From the NCBI GenBank assembly GCA_031769625.1, contig JAUIMM010000178.1, positions 24,439,501 through 24,503,500 of the forward strand: a stretch of 64,000 nucleotides of DNA, in the 5' to 3' direction. Positions 1-12,140 of the stretch are shown here, in pieces (positions within the stretch are counted from its first letter, which is position 1; each line of letters opens with the position of its first letter). The notes beneath the pieces are model-generated. The model was not told the origin of the DNA and searched no databases. It saw only the letters and a program-made list of their open reading frames with translations. A program made the position numbers and the translations under genes. Source of the stretch: Taudactylus pleione (taxonomy: Eukaryota; Chordata; Amphibia; Anura; Myobatrachidae).

Positions 1-42
1 AAGTACTGTATGTTTTAAAAAATGAACATGAGCAAATCTATA

Positions 43-670
43 CAGAAAAACAGAACACACAGGTGGCGCTGCTATATGTGTAATAAGAAGCTTAAAATAT
101 ACAATTAATGTATTTAAATTTAATTATAATAAAATAGAGTAAATCCTCCCAGGAGTGTAAAATCAACATATTAAATGAAAATGTACACACCAAACATATA
201 TATATATAAAGTGTAGATAAGGTAATACACCTAACGACAAGAATTATACAGAGAGTCTCCACGTTATCTATTTTCTTCCAACTGTCGACTCACTGTATAC
301 AAGGAGCTTTTAGAACCTCCACAGTGTATACTATTCAGGATTGTCACTTATCTGAGAGACGCAGTTACTATTGGTGTGCATATCAGATGTTATTATTTGG
401 CTACACTATTTTATTTCAAGAGACTGAAACGTTACAGTTAACAACAGTATCTTTAAAACATAATTTCTTATTATCAAGTTGTTAGGTGTATAACCTTATC
501 TACAGTTTATATATGCCTGGTGTGTACATTTTCATTTAATATATGTTGTTTTTTACACTCCTGGGAATATTTATTCTATTTTATTATAATTAAATTTAAA
601 TACATTAGTTGTATATTTTATGCTTCTTATTACACATATAGCAGTGCCCCCTGTGTGTTCCATTTTTCTG
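43..670. mobile_element. Fold-back DNA element with inverted arms of about 190 bp
   Basis: The first 190 bases from position 43 recur inverted at about 480-670. Matching blocks include the outer CAGAAAAA / TTTTTCTG ends, GCTATATGTGTAATAAGAAG, the TTTAAATTTAATTATAAT stretch and the inner CACCTAAC / GTTAGGTG. A spacer of about 240 bp between the arms has no coding potential. This is the structure of a non-autonomous DNA transposon or fold-back element. I see no clear target-site duplication, so the superfamily is open. Confidence 0.75.
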
Positions 671-780
671 TTTTGAGTGTATTGAGGATTGGCACCCGTC
701 ACTTCAGAAAGGCAGCTGTTTCCTCTATATGTGTGTCTAATATCACCACCTAGCGCCAGGATTATATTTTCATATTCTAT

Positions 781-880
781 GGGCAAATCTATAATGGGTG
801 CTGAGTGTGCAGTACATATGGGCCCCTGAATCCTGGGGGGTCCATACAGTACACCCTATGTCCATTAAAATATTTTTCTG
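781..880 (+). mobile_element. 5' fragment of a hAT-like MITE, second copy at 46,459
   Basis: About 80 bp from GGGCAAATCTATAATGGGTG through the GGGCCCCTG and ACACCCT motifs align with 46,461-46,545. Similarity stops just before the minisatellite begins, so the array abuts or interrupts this repeat. The 46-kb copy has hAT-like ends. Here only the left end can be seen. Confidence 0.55.
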
Positions 881-885
881 GTGAT

Positions 886-3800
886 CATGCACACTACAGA
901 CATAGATCTGCGCATACACACTACAGACACAGATCTGTGCATCCACACTACAGACACAGATCTGCGCATACACACTACAGACACAGATCTGCGCATACAC
1001 ACTACAGACACAGATCTGCGCATACACACTACAAAGATCTGCGCATGCACACTACAGACAAAGATCTGCGCATGCACACTACAGACAAAGATCTGCGCAT
1101 ACACACTACAAAGATCTGCGCATGCATACTACAGACAAAGATCTGCGCATGCACACTACAAAGATCTGCGCATGCACACTACAAAGATCTGCGCATGCAC
1201 ACTACAGACACAGATCTGCGCATACACACTACAGACACAGATCTGCGCATACACACTACAGACACAGATCTGCGCATACACACTACAGACACAGATCTGC
1301 GCATCCACACTACAGACACAGATCTGCACATCCACACTACAGACACAGATCTGCGCATACACACTACAAAGATCTGCGCATGCACACTACAGACACAGAT
1401 CTGCGCATGCACACTACAGACACACATCTGCGCATGCACACTACAGACACAGATCTGCGCATACACACTACAGACACAGATCTGCGCATACACACTACAG
1501 ACACAGATCTGCGCATACACACTACAGACACAGATCTGCGCATACACACTACAAAGATCTGCGCATGCACACTACAGACAAAGATCTGCGCATGCACACT
1601 ACAGACAAAGATCTGCGCATACACACTACAAAGATCTGCGCATGCATACTACAGACACAGATCTGCGCATACACACTACAAAGATCTGCGCATGCATACT
1701 AGACACAGATCTGCGCATACACACTACAGACACAGATCTGCGCATACACACTACAAAGATCTGCGCATGCACACTACAGACACAGATCTGCGCATGCACA
1801 CTACAGACACAGATCTGCGCATACACACTACAGACACAGATCTGCGCATGCACACTACAGACACAGATCTGCGCATACACACTACAAAGATCTGCGCATG
1901 CACACTACAGACAAAGATCTGCGCATGCACACTACAGACAAAGATCTGCGCATACACACTACAAAGATCTGCGCATGCATACTACAGACACAGATCTGCG
2001 CATACACACTACAAAGATCTGCGCATGCATACTAGACACAGATCTGCGCATACACACTACAGACACAGATCTGCGCATACACACTACAAAGATCTGCGCA
2101 TGCACACTACAGACACAGATCTGCGCATGCACACTACAGACACAGATCTGCGCATACACACTACAGACACAGATCTGCGCATACACACTACAGACACAGA
2201 TCTGCGCATCCACACTACAGACACAGATCTGCGCATACACACTACAAAGATCTGCGCATGCACACTACAGACAAAGATCTGCGCATGCACACTACAGACA
2301 AAGATCTGCGCATACACACTACAAAGATCTGCGCATGCATACTACAGACACAGATCTGCGCATACACACTACAAAGATCTGCGCATGCATACTACAGACA
2401 CAGATCTGCGCATACACACTACAGACACAGATCTGCGCATACACACTACAAAGATCTGCGCATGCACACTACAGACACAGATCTGCGCATGCACACTACA
2501 GACACAGATCTGCGCATCCACACTACAGACACAGATCTGCGCATCCACACTACAGACACAGATCTGCGCATGCACACTACAAAGATCTGCGCATGCACAC
2601 TACAGACACAGATCTGCGCATGCACACTACAGACACAGATCTGCGCATGCACACTACAGACACAGATCTGCGCATGCACACTACAGACACAGATCTGCGC
2701 ATGCACACTACAGACACAGATCTGCGCATGCACACTACAGACACAGATCTGCGCATCCACACTACAGACACAGATCTGCGCATCCACACAACAGACACAG
2801 ATCTGCGCATCCACACTACAGACACAGATCTGCGCATGCACACTACAGACACAGATCTGCGTATGCACACTACAGACACAGATCTGCGCATACACACTAC
2901 AAAGATCTGCGCATGCACACTACAGACAAAGATCTGCGCATACACACTACAAAGATCTGCGCATGCATACTACAGACACAGATCTGCGCATACACACTAC
3001 AAAGATCTGCGCATGCATACTACAGACACAGATCTGCGCATACACACTACAGACACAGATCTGCGCATACACACTACAAAGATCTGCGCATGCACACTAC
3101 AGACACAGATCTGCGCATGCACACTACAGACACATCTGCGCATACACACTACAGACACAGATCTGCGCATACACACTACAGACACAGATCTGCGCATGCA
3201 CACTACAAAGATCTGCGCATGCACACTACAGACACAGATCTGCGCATCCACACTACAGACACAGATCTGCGCATACACACTACAGACACAGATCTGCGCA
3301 TACACACTACAGACACAGATCTGCGCATCCACACTACAGACACAGATCTGCGCATCCACACTACAGACACAGATCTGCGCATGCACACTACAGACACAGA
3401 TCTGCGTATGCACACTACAGACACAGATCTGCGCATACACACTACAAAGATCTGCGCATGCACACTACAGACAAAGATCTGCGCATGCACACTACAGACA
3501 AAGATCTGCGCATACACACTACAAAGATCTGCGCATACACACTACAAAGATCTGCGCATGCATACTACAGACACAGATCTGCGCATGCATACTACAAAGA
3601 TCTGCGCATGCATACTACAAAGATCTGCGCATGCACACTACAAAGATCTGCGCATGCACACTACAAAGATCTGCGCATGCACACTACAGACACAGATCTG
3701 CGCATACACACTACAGACACAGATCTGCGCATACACACTACAGACACAGATCTGCGCATACACACTACAGACACAGATCTGCGCATACACACTACAGACA

Positions 3801-4148
3801 CAGATCTGCGCATACACACTACAGACACAGATCTGCGCATACACACTACAGACACAGATCTGCGCATACACACTACAGACACAGATCTGCGCATACACAC
3901 TACAGACACAGATCTGCGCATACACACTACAGACACAGATCTGCGCATCCACACTACAGACACAGATCTGCGCATCCAGACTACAGACACAGATCTGCGC
4001 ATCCACACTACAGACACAGATCTGCGCATACACACTACAGACACAGATCTGCGCATACACACTACAGACAAAGATCTGCGCATACACACTACAGACACAG
4101 ATCTGCGCATACACACTACAGACAAAGATCTGCGCATACACAGTACAG
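886..4148. repeat. AGATCT minisatellite, 27-bp and 23-bp units, about 3.26 kb
   Basis: Roughly 120-125 head-to-tail units. The long unit (27 bp) reads ACTACAGACACAGATCTGCG followed by CATNCAC. A second long form has GACAAAGATCT. The short unit (23 bp) is exactly the second form minus GACA, giving ACTACAAAGATCT. Each unit holds AGATCT (BglII) and TGCGCA (one CpG pair site), and many units also form GCATGC or ATGCAT at the junction. Unit types are not random: a short-long-long-short block recurs, and there are longer higher-order repeats. No stop codon occurs in any plus frame of the units, so very long open frames (over 1,100 codons) run through the array in all three plus frames. They shift frame at each 23-bp unit and are by-products, not genes. 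Confidence 0.95.
1540..2363. repeat. Higher-order repeat inside the minisatellite (333-bp period)
   Basis: A rare 2-bp deletion variant (CATACTAGACACAG) occurs at about 1,698 and again 333 bp later at 2,031. The 13 units between them (long and short types in fixed order) repeat the preceding and following order almost base for base. The third period carries small variants. This shows local amplification of a multi-unit block rather than unit-by-unit slippage. Confidence 0.8.
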
Positions 4149-7090
4149 GCAACCCCAGGAAAATATTGTCTGCGCCATTTTCCCGAAGGTCGCTCATGCA
4201 TAGAAGACTCTAGCAAATGCCAACTGCAGAAAACAGCCAATGATGGGGGGGAGGGAGACTTGCACAGAGGCTGCACACAGACGGCTCATGCACTGGAGCC
4301 CTGGCGCAGGAGTGAAGAGACTGCTGACGCGGCCACTTCACTCCCATCACACTACTTTCGGAGCCCCTGCACCTGCAGATGCTTTATCATACATTCAGCA
4401 GATATGATCACATACTGCAATGTGATCATGGGCACTAATATCGTGGGCAGATTTAATTGCAAATGTGATCATTGGGTCCTGTAGAGTCACATTGGTCTGG
4501 CAACTCCACAGCTGAAAGATTGAAAGAGGAGAATCTCATCTTTGAAATGAGGGTGGCGGGGGGGGGGGGTTGTCTTAGCATCCTACATCATCAGGAGAAT
4601 GAGCGTAATCAGAGATCTTCCATATCACTGCTTATTTACTGACACAAGTATGCTGCCATTTTTCCAGATCACATTGATCAGTGGACACGTTACTGATTTG
4701 TATGGCTGAGATATAAGTAAAATAGTAATGCCCTCTCTTAAATAAATAATATGAAGGAATTTTTTTTCTTAGTTCGAAAAATCTCTACCACAATATATTT
4801 TTAAGGCTCAACAGAAGAATACATTTAAGATAAATCCTAATTATAATTAGGACATATGCTCCTACTAAAAGACTACTTAAAAAATAAAAAAAGACTATTG
4901 AGAAAATCATTCATTGAAATGCTTTTATGCAGAGGCATGCTAATAGAATATCAGTCTCATTTTATATAAAAGTACAGCCTGTATATATTAACCTCATCTA
5001 CATTGAGAAATGATGGAAACTACAGTAAATCACAACAAAAGATTCATATTATCTGCTCATATCTCTAGACTGCATTCAGATTGCCCATATTTGACAGAAA
5101 TTGTATTGCTGAGATAAATCCCGCTATCTAGTTGCTTCTGTATATATTTATTTAGAGTCTATCCTGTGCAAAATAAATAATCAGGTTAAAGGGATGTTAT
5201 CTCTTCATATGCATTTGTTTCTGAGCTGCTTTACAGGACCATAAATGATAAAATATACCCCTCATTTTCAAACCCACAATCATTTTCAGATTTGAAAGAC
5301 CTAACACTTGGATATAAATAGCATTCATACATCTATTTTACATCACACATGTTTGATTTAGCATCACAAAATCACTCTAAAAATGCTTATGCTGGTAATA
5401 ACCATCTTGCATGATGACGGAGGGCATTGTTCCTGGGTGATTTGTGGTTTAGCAGCACACCTGCATGTAAAGTCTGAAGGCTGGGCCCTGCTTTGTGCGC
5501 TGCACAGTCTTCTTAGACACTAGCGTATTAATATGCTTTGTTCTTAGCTGTAACTGGAGGGGGTGTATCTCTCGCAGACACAGAAAATGCCTTTGGGCAT
5601 AAATCACCTCATATGATCCTATTCATACACTTAGGATAGACCCATAAGAATATCCAACTGAAGAAATAGCAGAACTTCATAAGTATAAAACTACGGAACC
5701 TGTGTAGAAAGCAAAATTAGTCATCTGTGAGATGAGGCTGCAATTTTTTTCAAGCAGGGGGAAAAGTCTGACGGGCAAAAGTTGGACAGTCGGCCACAAG
5801 CTGTGACCCATGGGGATTACATGTACTGACTTTCAGTAATGACTTATCAACCTTTCCACCAGTCAGTAAGGAAAAATATTGTAGTATAATAGGAAAAATG
5901 CAACATCCTTGCTGACACTGACAAAATACCATTACAATGGACTACACTGGTGGTTTTCATGCAAAACGGTTATGATTGCTTTATTCTCATTCCCGGTTTA
6001 TGATGTAGATACTTCTACTTTTGTATCTATTTTTACACTTTAACCACCATTGTAGTTTTATAAATCCATTAGTAAAATGTAATTGTCATTGGTAACACTG
6101 ATTGATAGGTCCTGCCTGATGATTTATGTCACTCAGTGGTAAAGTAAAACTATCATAATACCCAGGCAATGTCTAGTGTATATTTTTCTGTTCTGTTGTT
6201 ATTACCCACTTAAACACTCATAATTATTTAATGTCCACTCCGGACCACTTATTGAAATACACAGCAAGCCTAGTCAATGCAATAAATAGCAGACGTATAG
6301 CAAGAGCACTGGGATTTATGGAAGGAACAATCTTTTGTTGCGGTTACAACCAGGTTTGCATAGAGAAGATCTGGTTTCCCCCATTCTGCATTTGTGTGAC
6401 ACTGAGCAATGGTGACAAGGAAGTGCTGCAAACTTCCGGATGACAGAGCTCAAAGGGCAAAGGACACCACCCTAATATTGGCTTATGGTAGTTGGAGTTC
6501 AGGAAGAGATTGGTGCATACTTACAGTACCTACTTTTATTCCTGAGTTCCAGGAGATGTGGAGGTGAGGTATGAAATGAAGAGTCAGATGCCACTCACAC
6601 CATTATGTGAGCTGTGCAAAGTGTATGATGAACCTAGTTACATCATCATGGCCCAGCCCACTTGGCATACACTAAGCTAAGCTAAGGTATGATATACATG
6701 GTCACTGCACATCCCCTGCCACTGTGCAGGTAGAATGGCATCTCCTGAAGAACTGCTTTCTATGGAGTCTGCAGTGCCTCATCTTAATCCGAGAGTAGAC
6801 AATGGTAGTCTGATATTATTAGAACTAGGCACAGGCTTGTCATTAAGCTAAATGTGAGCATGTCCACAATGTAGAATGTATAGGAAGGAATTGTAAGCAT
6901 GGCAGCGGGTCCCATATTTTATTATTGCACCAATTTGCTTACTTCATGTTCTATTTATATCCCTCTTTATTTTTACTTACATTTGTTTTCTTCATGTTCT
7001 TTTATAGAAAGTGGGTAGGTGATGGGGTTATAGAGCTAGGGATGGGTTGATAAAATAAAATATGGCCTACGTTGCAAAAATAGAAGGTGG
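4149..7090. other. Unique, AT-rich non-coding DNA
   Basis: No coding region or recognised repeat. The first 350 bp after the minisatellite are GC-richer with a G-rich tract; a pure G run lies at about 4,558-4,570. From 4,700 onward the DNA is AT-rich with several ATAAATAAT-type stretches. Short open frames (for example 5,750-5,932 and 6,231-6,443) have no recognisable domain and look random. Confidence 0.5.
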
Positions 7091-7094
7091 GTTT

Positions 7095-7395
7095 GAGGGG
7101 ATATAATTGGGATCCCGAAGGTCGGGATGCCGGTGGTCACAATCCCAGCTCCACAATCCTGACCGCTGGCATCCCGACACTAAGTATTAGACGTGGAGTT
7201 AAGGTTAAGATAGGTATTAAGAACTAGGGGGATGGTTAGGGTTAGGCGGTGGGGGGTGGGGGTTAGGCTGTGGGAAAGGTGAGTTAGGGGAAGGGTGAGG
7301 GTAGGGGTACTTACCTGTAGGTGTTAAGATTCTCACTGTCGATGCCGCTGTTATTATGACCGCCGGGATCCCGTACACAACCCGGCTGGAGACAT
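7095..7395. mobile_element. Dispersed MITE with GGGATCCC-type inverted ends and TTAGGG-like core
   Basis: The left end (GGGATGCCGGTGGTCACAAT) is matched inverted at the right end (ATTATGACCGCCGGGATCCC). Between them is a purine-rich stretch with GTTAGGGTTAGGC and GGGTTAGG motifs. Related ends or cores appear at 15,465-15,950 (opposite orientation), 21,965-22,075, 41,610-41,770 and a piece at 9,445-9,540, so this is a high-copy family. Confidence 0.6.
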
Positions 7396-8116
7396 AAAAG
7401 CTGATGCAGAATAGAATGTATGCTTACTGGCGGGGCATATTTTTTCACACTGTGCATTCTCTGGAACTGAGCATATGTAAGTGAAGATGATGTAGAGTTG
7501 GATATATGTCTAGCACATCAAAACTTACGACTGAAGAGGTGTAATAGTGCCATGGATGCAAAGAGGGGAGGAGCGGTTACTAATTACCTGGGCCCAGCAT
7601 TATCCGAGGGGCCCAGCAGGGGCCTGGTGAGCTATGGTGGAGGAGCAATGCCCCCTTCCTTGGTGCACACTATGGTGGCACCCATAGTATTTCCTATTTA
7701 TTTTTTTGGAAGGGATGTAACCATATCTCCCATATTTGGTAATGTCCCCTTGTATCACCTGGGCCTGCAGAATGTCCTGAAGGTCCTGAATAGGGCTCTC
7801 TCATATAGCAGAGATCAGTGAAGAGAGGTCAGGACAAATGCAGGCCATGCAGAGATGAAGCGTAAATACGCTTGCTTCCAGATGTATCTCCTGCATCAAG
7901 TACAGGCTGGGACAACATAACTAGTAGCAAAGCAAAGTTACGTATAGGCGTAGGCACACCGCAAGATCTGTCCTACTATGCATACAGCCAAATATGCACA
8001 TTTTTTTTCTGTGCACATAATGTGGGAGCAGATACATGAGATTACCATACAACTCAGCATCTGCCTCAAGGCGAGAATCAAGATTCATGGTGTTAGTTGG
8101 GGACACAAGAGCACAC
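7396..8116. other. No recognised feature
   Basis: Mixed-composition DNA with a 107-codon open frame at 7,498-7,821 that shows no domain, signal peptide or family resemblance. I see no inverted repeat or tandem array here. Confidence 0.4.
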
Positions 8117-8340
8117 TAAAGGACTGAATCAATTAAACGCATGGTGTCGCCCACTGGACTGAGTGCGCACATATGTCATACTTATGGTAGCCCAGAACTT
8201 GCAGATTTGTGTCCAAAACATCATAGGGCCCTGCACAAAAATCTGCAAGTTCAGGGCAAGTTCATTTTCTGTTATTGGTATTTCCATTTGGTTGCAAAGG
8301 CGCATCGTGCTGCTTGTGGCTAGTTGAATTGACCCCCTAA
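8117..8340. mobile_element. Possible small MITE
   Basis: The outer bases CTGAATCAATTAAACGC and the opposite end AGTTGAATTGACCCCC form a weak inverted pair. An internal AACTTGCAGATTTGTG / AAATCTGCAAGTT palindrome supports a fold-back. The family is not certain. Confidence 0.35.
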
Positions 8341-8677
8341 GGATAATTTAAGTAAAGGTTGGACACATGTCATTTAATATCTATAATCATCTACAGTTAC
8401 AGGCATTGAAAATTTGGTGATTATACGTAAAAGAAGCAATACATTTTTAATTAGTGTATTCAGAAGGGAAAATAGCATCAGTTCCATCATCCAACCATGC
8501 CGCAGTTGACGGCTTTTTGGGTAAATAACATACTAGCGATTATTTAATGTTGTCAATAAATCCTTTATATTTTACCAGTTTGCTGGCCTATTTTTATGGT
8601 ATTGGTCTATGGGGGTATGAAGGAATATTTGGTGGCACCAGATTGGGTTTTCCTTTCTTCTAGGTGAGGGGAGCAAC

Positions 8678-9100
8678 CAGGGCCGGTTCCAGGGGTAGCT
8701 GCGCCCTGTGCAAGATGGGTAATAGTCTCCCCGAAATGGGGGTGTAGCCTAATTACCATAGGCCACGTCCTAAATGATGTTATTTGGTGGCGTGCCCGCA
8801 TGGCACGCCTCCTGTGTAACGTCAGGCTGGGGGCTTACCCCGGCACTAGCTGGACATTCCCCAGCCCTCTCCCTGCACTGAATAGATGCCGCGCGCATGC
8901 ATTCAGCTTCTCCAGGGTCCGGCACCACCATACAGCTGCTGAGGTGGGGGTGCCCAACCTCCCGACCACCCGCGGGACACTTCGGCCCATGGGTGGAACA
9001 GTGGATCAGTGCAGAAAAGTGGGACTGTCCCGCTGAAATCGGGATGTTGGGAGGGGCGCGCCCTCTATGGGGTGGTCGAACATGCCTCAAGGCGGCCCTG
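8678..9100. mobile_element. hAT-type MITE with perfect 8-bp target duplication
   Basis: The element begins CAGGGCCGG and ends GGCGGCCCTG, an imperfect inverted pair. It is flanked by the identical 8-mer GGAGCAAC at 8,670-8,677 and 9,101-9,108. An 8-bp duplication with CAG...CTG ends is the hAT superfamily signature. The GC-rich interior carries several short open frames on both strands but no transposase, so the copy is non-autonomous. Confidence 0.85.
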
Positions 9101-9172
9101 GGAGCAACTGAGGATATGCAGGTGAATTTCAATAAAGGTACTGTACAAAAAAATTGAGATGAAACTAGTCTA

Positions 9173-9678
9173 CAGATGTGTCCACATACATCTATCCTCC
9201 ATGCGCTACAAGTCGCACCACACAACGCTGGAGCTCCATGTGCCTCGTTAGCACTGAGCGTCTTTCGTGTGACTTTTTCCCTTTAAAGGCGTCTTATTCA
9301 CACAGTGATGTGAATAGTTAGCACAAGCAGCTTCTGCTGATTAAAATGATATGGAGCATGCATATGTTCTCTGTGTGACTGCGGCTGTATCTGCATGTCA
9401 AATGTTACTTTACAGTGCCAGAAGAGGATTGTGCTAGCTATTCATGGTATACGTTCAGGAAGCCGGCCATCGCAATGCCGACAGCCGGCTTCCCAACTAC
9501 TTAATCACGGCGAGGGTTAAATGACAGGCGTCTAAATTGTCAATGTGTGAATAAGACGCATTTGAAGGTAAAAAGTCGCACAAAAAGATACTAGGTGGTC
9601 CCGAGTTACGCCATGGCATGGCGCGATTAGAAGGGCTGTTTAATGCGCAAGGAGGCTAGATGTATGAGGACACATCTG
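9173..9678. mobile_element. Tc1/mariner-type MITE (CAGATGTGTCC family), copy 1
   Basis: Ends are CAGATGTGTCC and GGACACATCTG, each flanked by TA (9,171-9,172 and 9,679-9,680), as expected for Tc1/mariner insertion. The interior matches copies at 14,084-14,567 and 58,852-59,236, including an AATCAGCAGAAGCTG-like motif (here inverted). A foreign piece of about 95 bp at 9,445-9,540 interrupts it. Confidence 0.8.
9445..9540. mobile_element. Nested fragment of the GGAAGCCGGC repeat family
   Basis: This stretch is missing from the other copies of the surrounding MITE. It starts GTTCAGGAAGCCGGCC and holds an inverted GCCGGCTTCCC plus a GGCGTCTAAAT motif. It resembles the right end of the repeat at 15,465-15,950 in inverted orientation. 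It inserted after the host MITE. Confidence 0.55.
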
Positions 9679-9903
9679 TACCTTATTTTCAGGTAGATAT
9701 TTAATTTGGTCGCTAGGAGTGTTTGTTTGGTTTTTCTTGCATTGTGTGCCAATAGTTTTTGTAACACTTGTTCTAACTGTAGGTATCTTAGACAGAAATT
9801 GTAGGATACTCCTTCAGGTACTAGGCTGAGATTATAGCAGAGAAGCAGTGTGCACACCTGAGCTTTTCCATGCAATCTACAGGTAGTGTGCATATCATGG
9901 CTT

Positions 9904-10104
9904 ATGCTGGGTACATACTGGCAGATATATTGGCTGATCCCTCATTCCTTGCACAGTGCCGCATGTGATATCGTTTGCTTGGTCATGCAGCATAGCCGAC
10001 CGGAAGACATCGCTAACAACGATATGTTGTAACCGGACGATACTTTGCGATTCGGACGTAAACAACATATTGTGCTGATATCATTCCAGTGTGTACCCAG
10101 CTTT
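9904..10104. mobile_element. MITE with GCTGGGTACA ends
   Basis: Left ATGCTGGGTACATACTGG pairs with right CCAGTGTGTACCCAGC. The interior has several CGAT-rich short palindromes. Similar ends (GCTGGNNACACAC) appear at 31,719, 32,119 and 62,872, so this belongs to a group of related MITEs. Confidence 0.65.
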
Positions 10105-10474
10105 AGTATAAAGACTATCTTCCATGAGTCATGTGGCCTTGTTCCATTTTAGTTCCTCCCTGACAAAAATTGGCCTCAGCACTGGCTGGTATATAAGTCG
10201 TGCTGGGGTGCTTCTTTGCAATAATATTTTTTTTTTCCATTGTGGGAAGATTGGATTCTGCAATATCTAGTTTCCAATTATATATCTAGGTTCTAATCAT
10301 ATATATGTATAGGAGCATTCTGTACATCCTTTATTTTTAGTGACATAATAACTTTGGAATAATAGCCAGCATGATGCTACTATTAAGAGTTTCCTGTGGA
10401 ATGTTCTTTTATACTAGACCTATATGGAGAGGTGTATTTAGGGGTCCAAGTGCCCCTGGCAAAGTAAAGGACTG

Positions 10475-10670
10475 CCCCTCGTGTCACTCCAGGTCCACCC
10501 TGTGTCACTCTAGGCCCACCCTGTGTGATTTCATCCTGTGTCACTCTAGCCACCGCCTCTGTGTCTTTCTAGGCCCCACCCCGTGTCTCTACAGGCCTCC
10601 TTTGTGTCACTCCAGGTCCCTCCATGTGTCTCTCCGGGCCCCTGTGTCACTCCAGCCCCTTACATCCTTC
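10475..10670. repeat. Degenerate tandem repeat, about 27-30 bp unit
   Basis: A unit like TGTGTCACTCCAGGCCCCCC recurs about seven times with substitutions and length changes. The open frame through 10,371-10,877 is a product of this repeat and shows no protein family. Confidence 0.65.
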
Positions 10671-10989
10671 TTGCTCCAACTCAGTCACTTACCTTATTCT
10701 CTTCTGGCTGCTAATCCTCTTTACGCCGGACCACAGATCCTCTGCTACTCAGAGGTTGCAGCGCGGCGTGAAGTCACACTGTGCCGCAATGATAAAAATA
10801 AAAACTTTATTGTACCAGCTGCCTGTGCCGGATATGGGCCTGTGAATCGGGCCATTGGGAAAGGGACGACTCCCTAGCTACGGATTGGCACTGCCGGGCG
10901 GTGCCCCTTCTCGCCCGGTGTCCCTGGCGAGTGCCATCTTGGCCAATGGGTAGATGCCTGCCTATATAATTCCAGTTATTCTGGTGCCT

Positions 10990-12135
10990 TAAACAGAGGA
11001 TGGTATAGTATTCTCCATAAGCAGGCGAGAAAGTAGAATACTTTTGCAAGTAAAAGTGACAAAAATAATATAAAAAAGTTATACTGTACATATATTTGGA
11101 AATTAGGGCAAGCTTACAAGGCACTTGTCCTGCCAAATAAGATTTGATTACAAAAAGGGACATTTTAGAGCCCTGAAAAATAGCAACACACAGTACTAGT
11201 CCCCGATTTAAGGTCTCACTTTTAAATTACAGTACTTGCCAAATATATTCCACTCTATTAGTTATCCTGCTAGTACACACAACAGGGACTGACTCTAGGC
11301 TTTCAGCTTTCTTAAAATGTGTTCTGGTCTTGTTAAAATATGAAATACATTATTGTGATAGCCTCCATAATATACAAATATCACCGCACATTTGAACATA
11401 TGGTTTAAATCCTATGAGCTGCAAAAATAGCTGAAATCTCCAACTAAAAAGGCACAAATACACTTCTTCACTATAATGTTTGAACCATTAATTTAACCAT
11501 GGAAATTGCAAAATTACAATCCTTTTTAATCGCAGTAAAAGGCTTTAAAAACATAATGGTCTTATTAACAATAATATGAAGGTATTCAAGAAGGTTAAAA
11601 CAAAGTGTATGTGGGTGAACAAACTTCGTGATTCATCACAGTGCTGGCAGGAAGGGTCTCACCAGTGCCAAAGAATACACCACATCTGCAGGTGTCAAAA
11701 AGCCATTGCATTGTGAGCAATATGACGGTCTTTGGAACAACTGCTTTGAGTGTGTCAAATGTCATGTTGAAGTCACTAATCATCACTTAAAAAGTAGCGT
11801 TCAGCTCATCTATAAATGTTTAACAACTATTATTTATGTGACAGTATAGCGCAGTAATACAGTTGCAAATGTGACAAGAGTTTTGACGGAAAGCTTACTC
11901 TGGAAGGATTCCATTTAAAATGAATTCTTATGCAGAAATAAATAAATAAATTCATACATAAATATCAATCAAGCTTCCTAAAGGAAATCTGCATTCTTTG
12001 CTCTCTCAACAGGACTGAAATAAATAACAGACAAGACTTTTTAATTAAAAAACATAACATTTGATTGAAAGCGACTTAATGCATACCGCATACAACAATA
12101 AAAACCACAGGAAAATACATGGGTAAATGAGACAC
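10990..12135. other. Unique, AT-rich non-coding DNA
   Basis: No recognised gene, tandem array or inverted repeat. Short open frames such as 11,595-11,786 and 11,628-11,849 overlap on opposite strands and have no family features. Confidence 0.45.
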
Positions 12136-12140
12136 ACTAA

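Noticed and set aside
886..4148. Possible CRISPR array
   Set aside because: Units are contiguous with no unique spacers, and the setting is a eukaryotic genome.
805..4484. Open frames of more than 1,100 codons in several plus frames
   Set aside because: They are produced by the stop-free 27/23-bp minisatellite. Different frames give the same peptides in rotation, there is no consistent frame, and no known protein family fits.
8770..9225. 151-codon minus-strand open frame
   Set aside because: It crosses the hAT MITE and its right boundary, so it joins unrelated sequences. GC-rich DNA favours chance frames.
10371..10877. 168-codon open frame rich in Cys/His/Ser
   Set aside because: It is explained by a degenerate 27-30-bp tandem repeat. 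No zinc-finger spacing is kept.
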